Origin: CAVPCZ01 sp963702445
GTDB taxonomy: Bacteria > Bacteroidota > Ignavibacteria > UBA10030 > UBA6906
DNA length: 64,000 nucleotides
Direction of reading: 5' to 3'
Assembly (NCBI GenBank): GCA_963702445.1
Contig: CAVPCZ010000016.1
Span: forward strand, 496,001 to 560,000
Positions 63,926 through 64,000 of this stretch are shown in pieces; position 1 is the first letter of the stretch, and each line of letters begins with the position of its first letter. The notes below the pieces were generated by a model. It saw only the letters and a list, made by a program, of their open reading frames with translations. It was not told where the DNA came from and made no database searches. The position numbers and the translations under genes are program-made.

Positions 63926-64000
63926 CTACCGGGAGGGAGCGGTCTTCTTCCTCCGGCCCTGCATAAGCTTTTCGATTTCACCCGCCTCCCGCGGTATGGA
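63926..64000 (-). CDS. C-terminal end of an unknown gene
   Basis: The minus strand from the window edge to the TAG at 63926 reads 24 sense codons ending EIEKLMQGRRKKTAPSR, a basic tail with normal composition. A terminator follows 76 bases later, which supports a gene ending here. The fragment is too short to identify. Confidence 0.45.
   Translation of the reverse strand, partial: SIPREAGEIEKLMQGRRKKTAPSR

Overview
The window is GC-rich DNA from a Gram-negative bacterium of the Bacteroidota/Chlorobiota/Ignavibacteriota (FCB) group. The main evidence is a complete set of type IX secretion (T9SS) signatures: a 2.3-kaa SprA translocon, the PorX response regulator, two PorV-type barrels, and secreted proteins ending in the sorting domain with a YPNPFNPST motif. 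That motif spelling and the high GC resemble Ignavibacteria-like lineages; this placement is an inference. I see no tRNA, rRNA, CRISPR array, insertion sequence or prophage.

Layout. 1-23.7 kb (minus strand): one nearly gapless run of 22 genes, starting from a clear promoter at 23.8 kb. It begins with a capsule/exopolysaccharide cluster (RmlC-like epimerase, rfbB, Wza, Wzz, Wzy, Wzx, seven glycosyltransferases, a polyprenyl phosphate glycosyl-1-phosphate transferase and a DegT aminotransferase). It runs without a gap into housekeeping genes (accA, thioesterase, Trm112, nadC, second flippase, DUF1385, prfA). 23.9-32.5 kb (minus): argS, rsfS, a LytR_C protein, a secreted protein with FGSS repeats, a GlmU-type uridyltransferase, panC, accD, tsaB, tsaE and porX. 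32.5-39.5 kb (minus): sprA, back to back with two plus-strand LptF/LptG permeases (39.7-42.1 kb). 42.2-50.8 kb: DUF4412 protein, T9SS-sorted subtilase, lipoprotein, T9SS-sorted BNR protein and two PorV/PorQ proteins. 50.9-52.4 kb: NfeD plus SPFH pair. 52.4-60.7 kb: DUF2279, GT9, CorA, radical SAM enzyme, OPA-type MFS transporter, P-loop kinase-like protein and 5'-nucleotidase. 60.8-64 kb: UPF0173 hydrolase, MscS channel, and an RHH/SPFH operon behind a striking promoter-operator.

Two features run through the window. First, ten predicted promoters share TTG at -35, a 17-18 bp spacer and a TAnnnT-like -10; two of them place the start site on the start codon. Second, eleven genes carry apparent single-base frameshifts (13 in all). 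All lie in 0-18 kb or 48-60 kb and none in the 30 kb between, and protein similarity continues across each one. Most are probably consensus errors, so gene ends are given for the repaired reading, with the shift position stated. One, in a G7 tract of a glycosyltransferase, could be phase variation.

Together the genes describe cell-envelope work: polysaccharide synthesis and export, LPS transport, fatty-acid and precursor supply, and T9SS secretion and its regulation. The least explained parts are the RHH/SPFH operon with its helically phased operator, the GT2 fused to a degenerate sugar transferase, the GT9 with two four-cysteine clusters, and the radical SAM and P-loop proteins.
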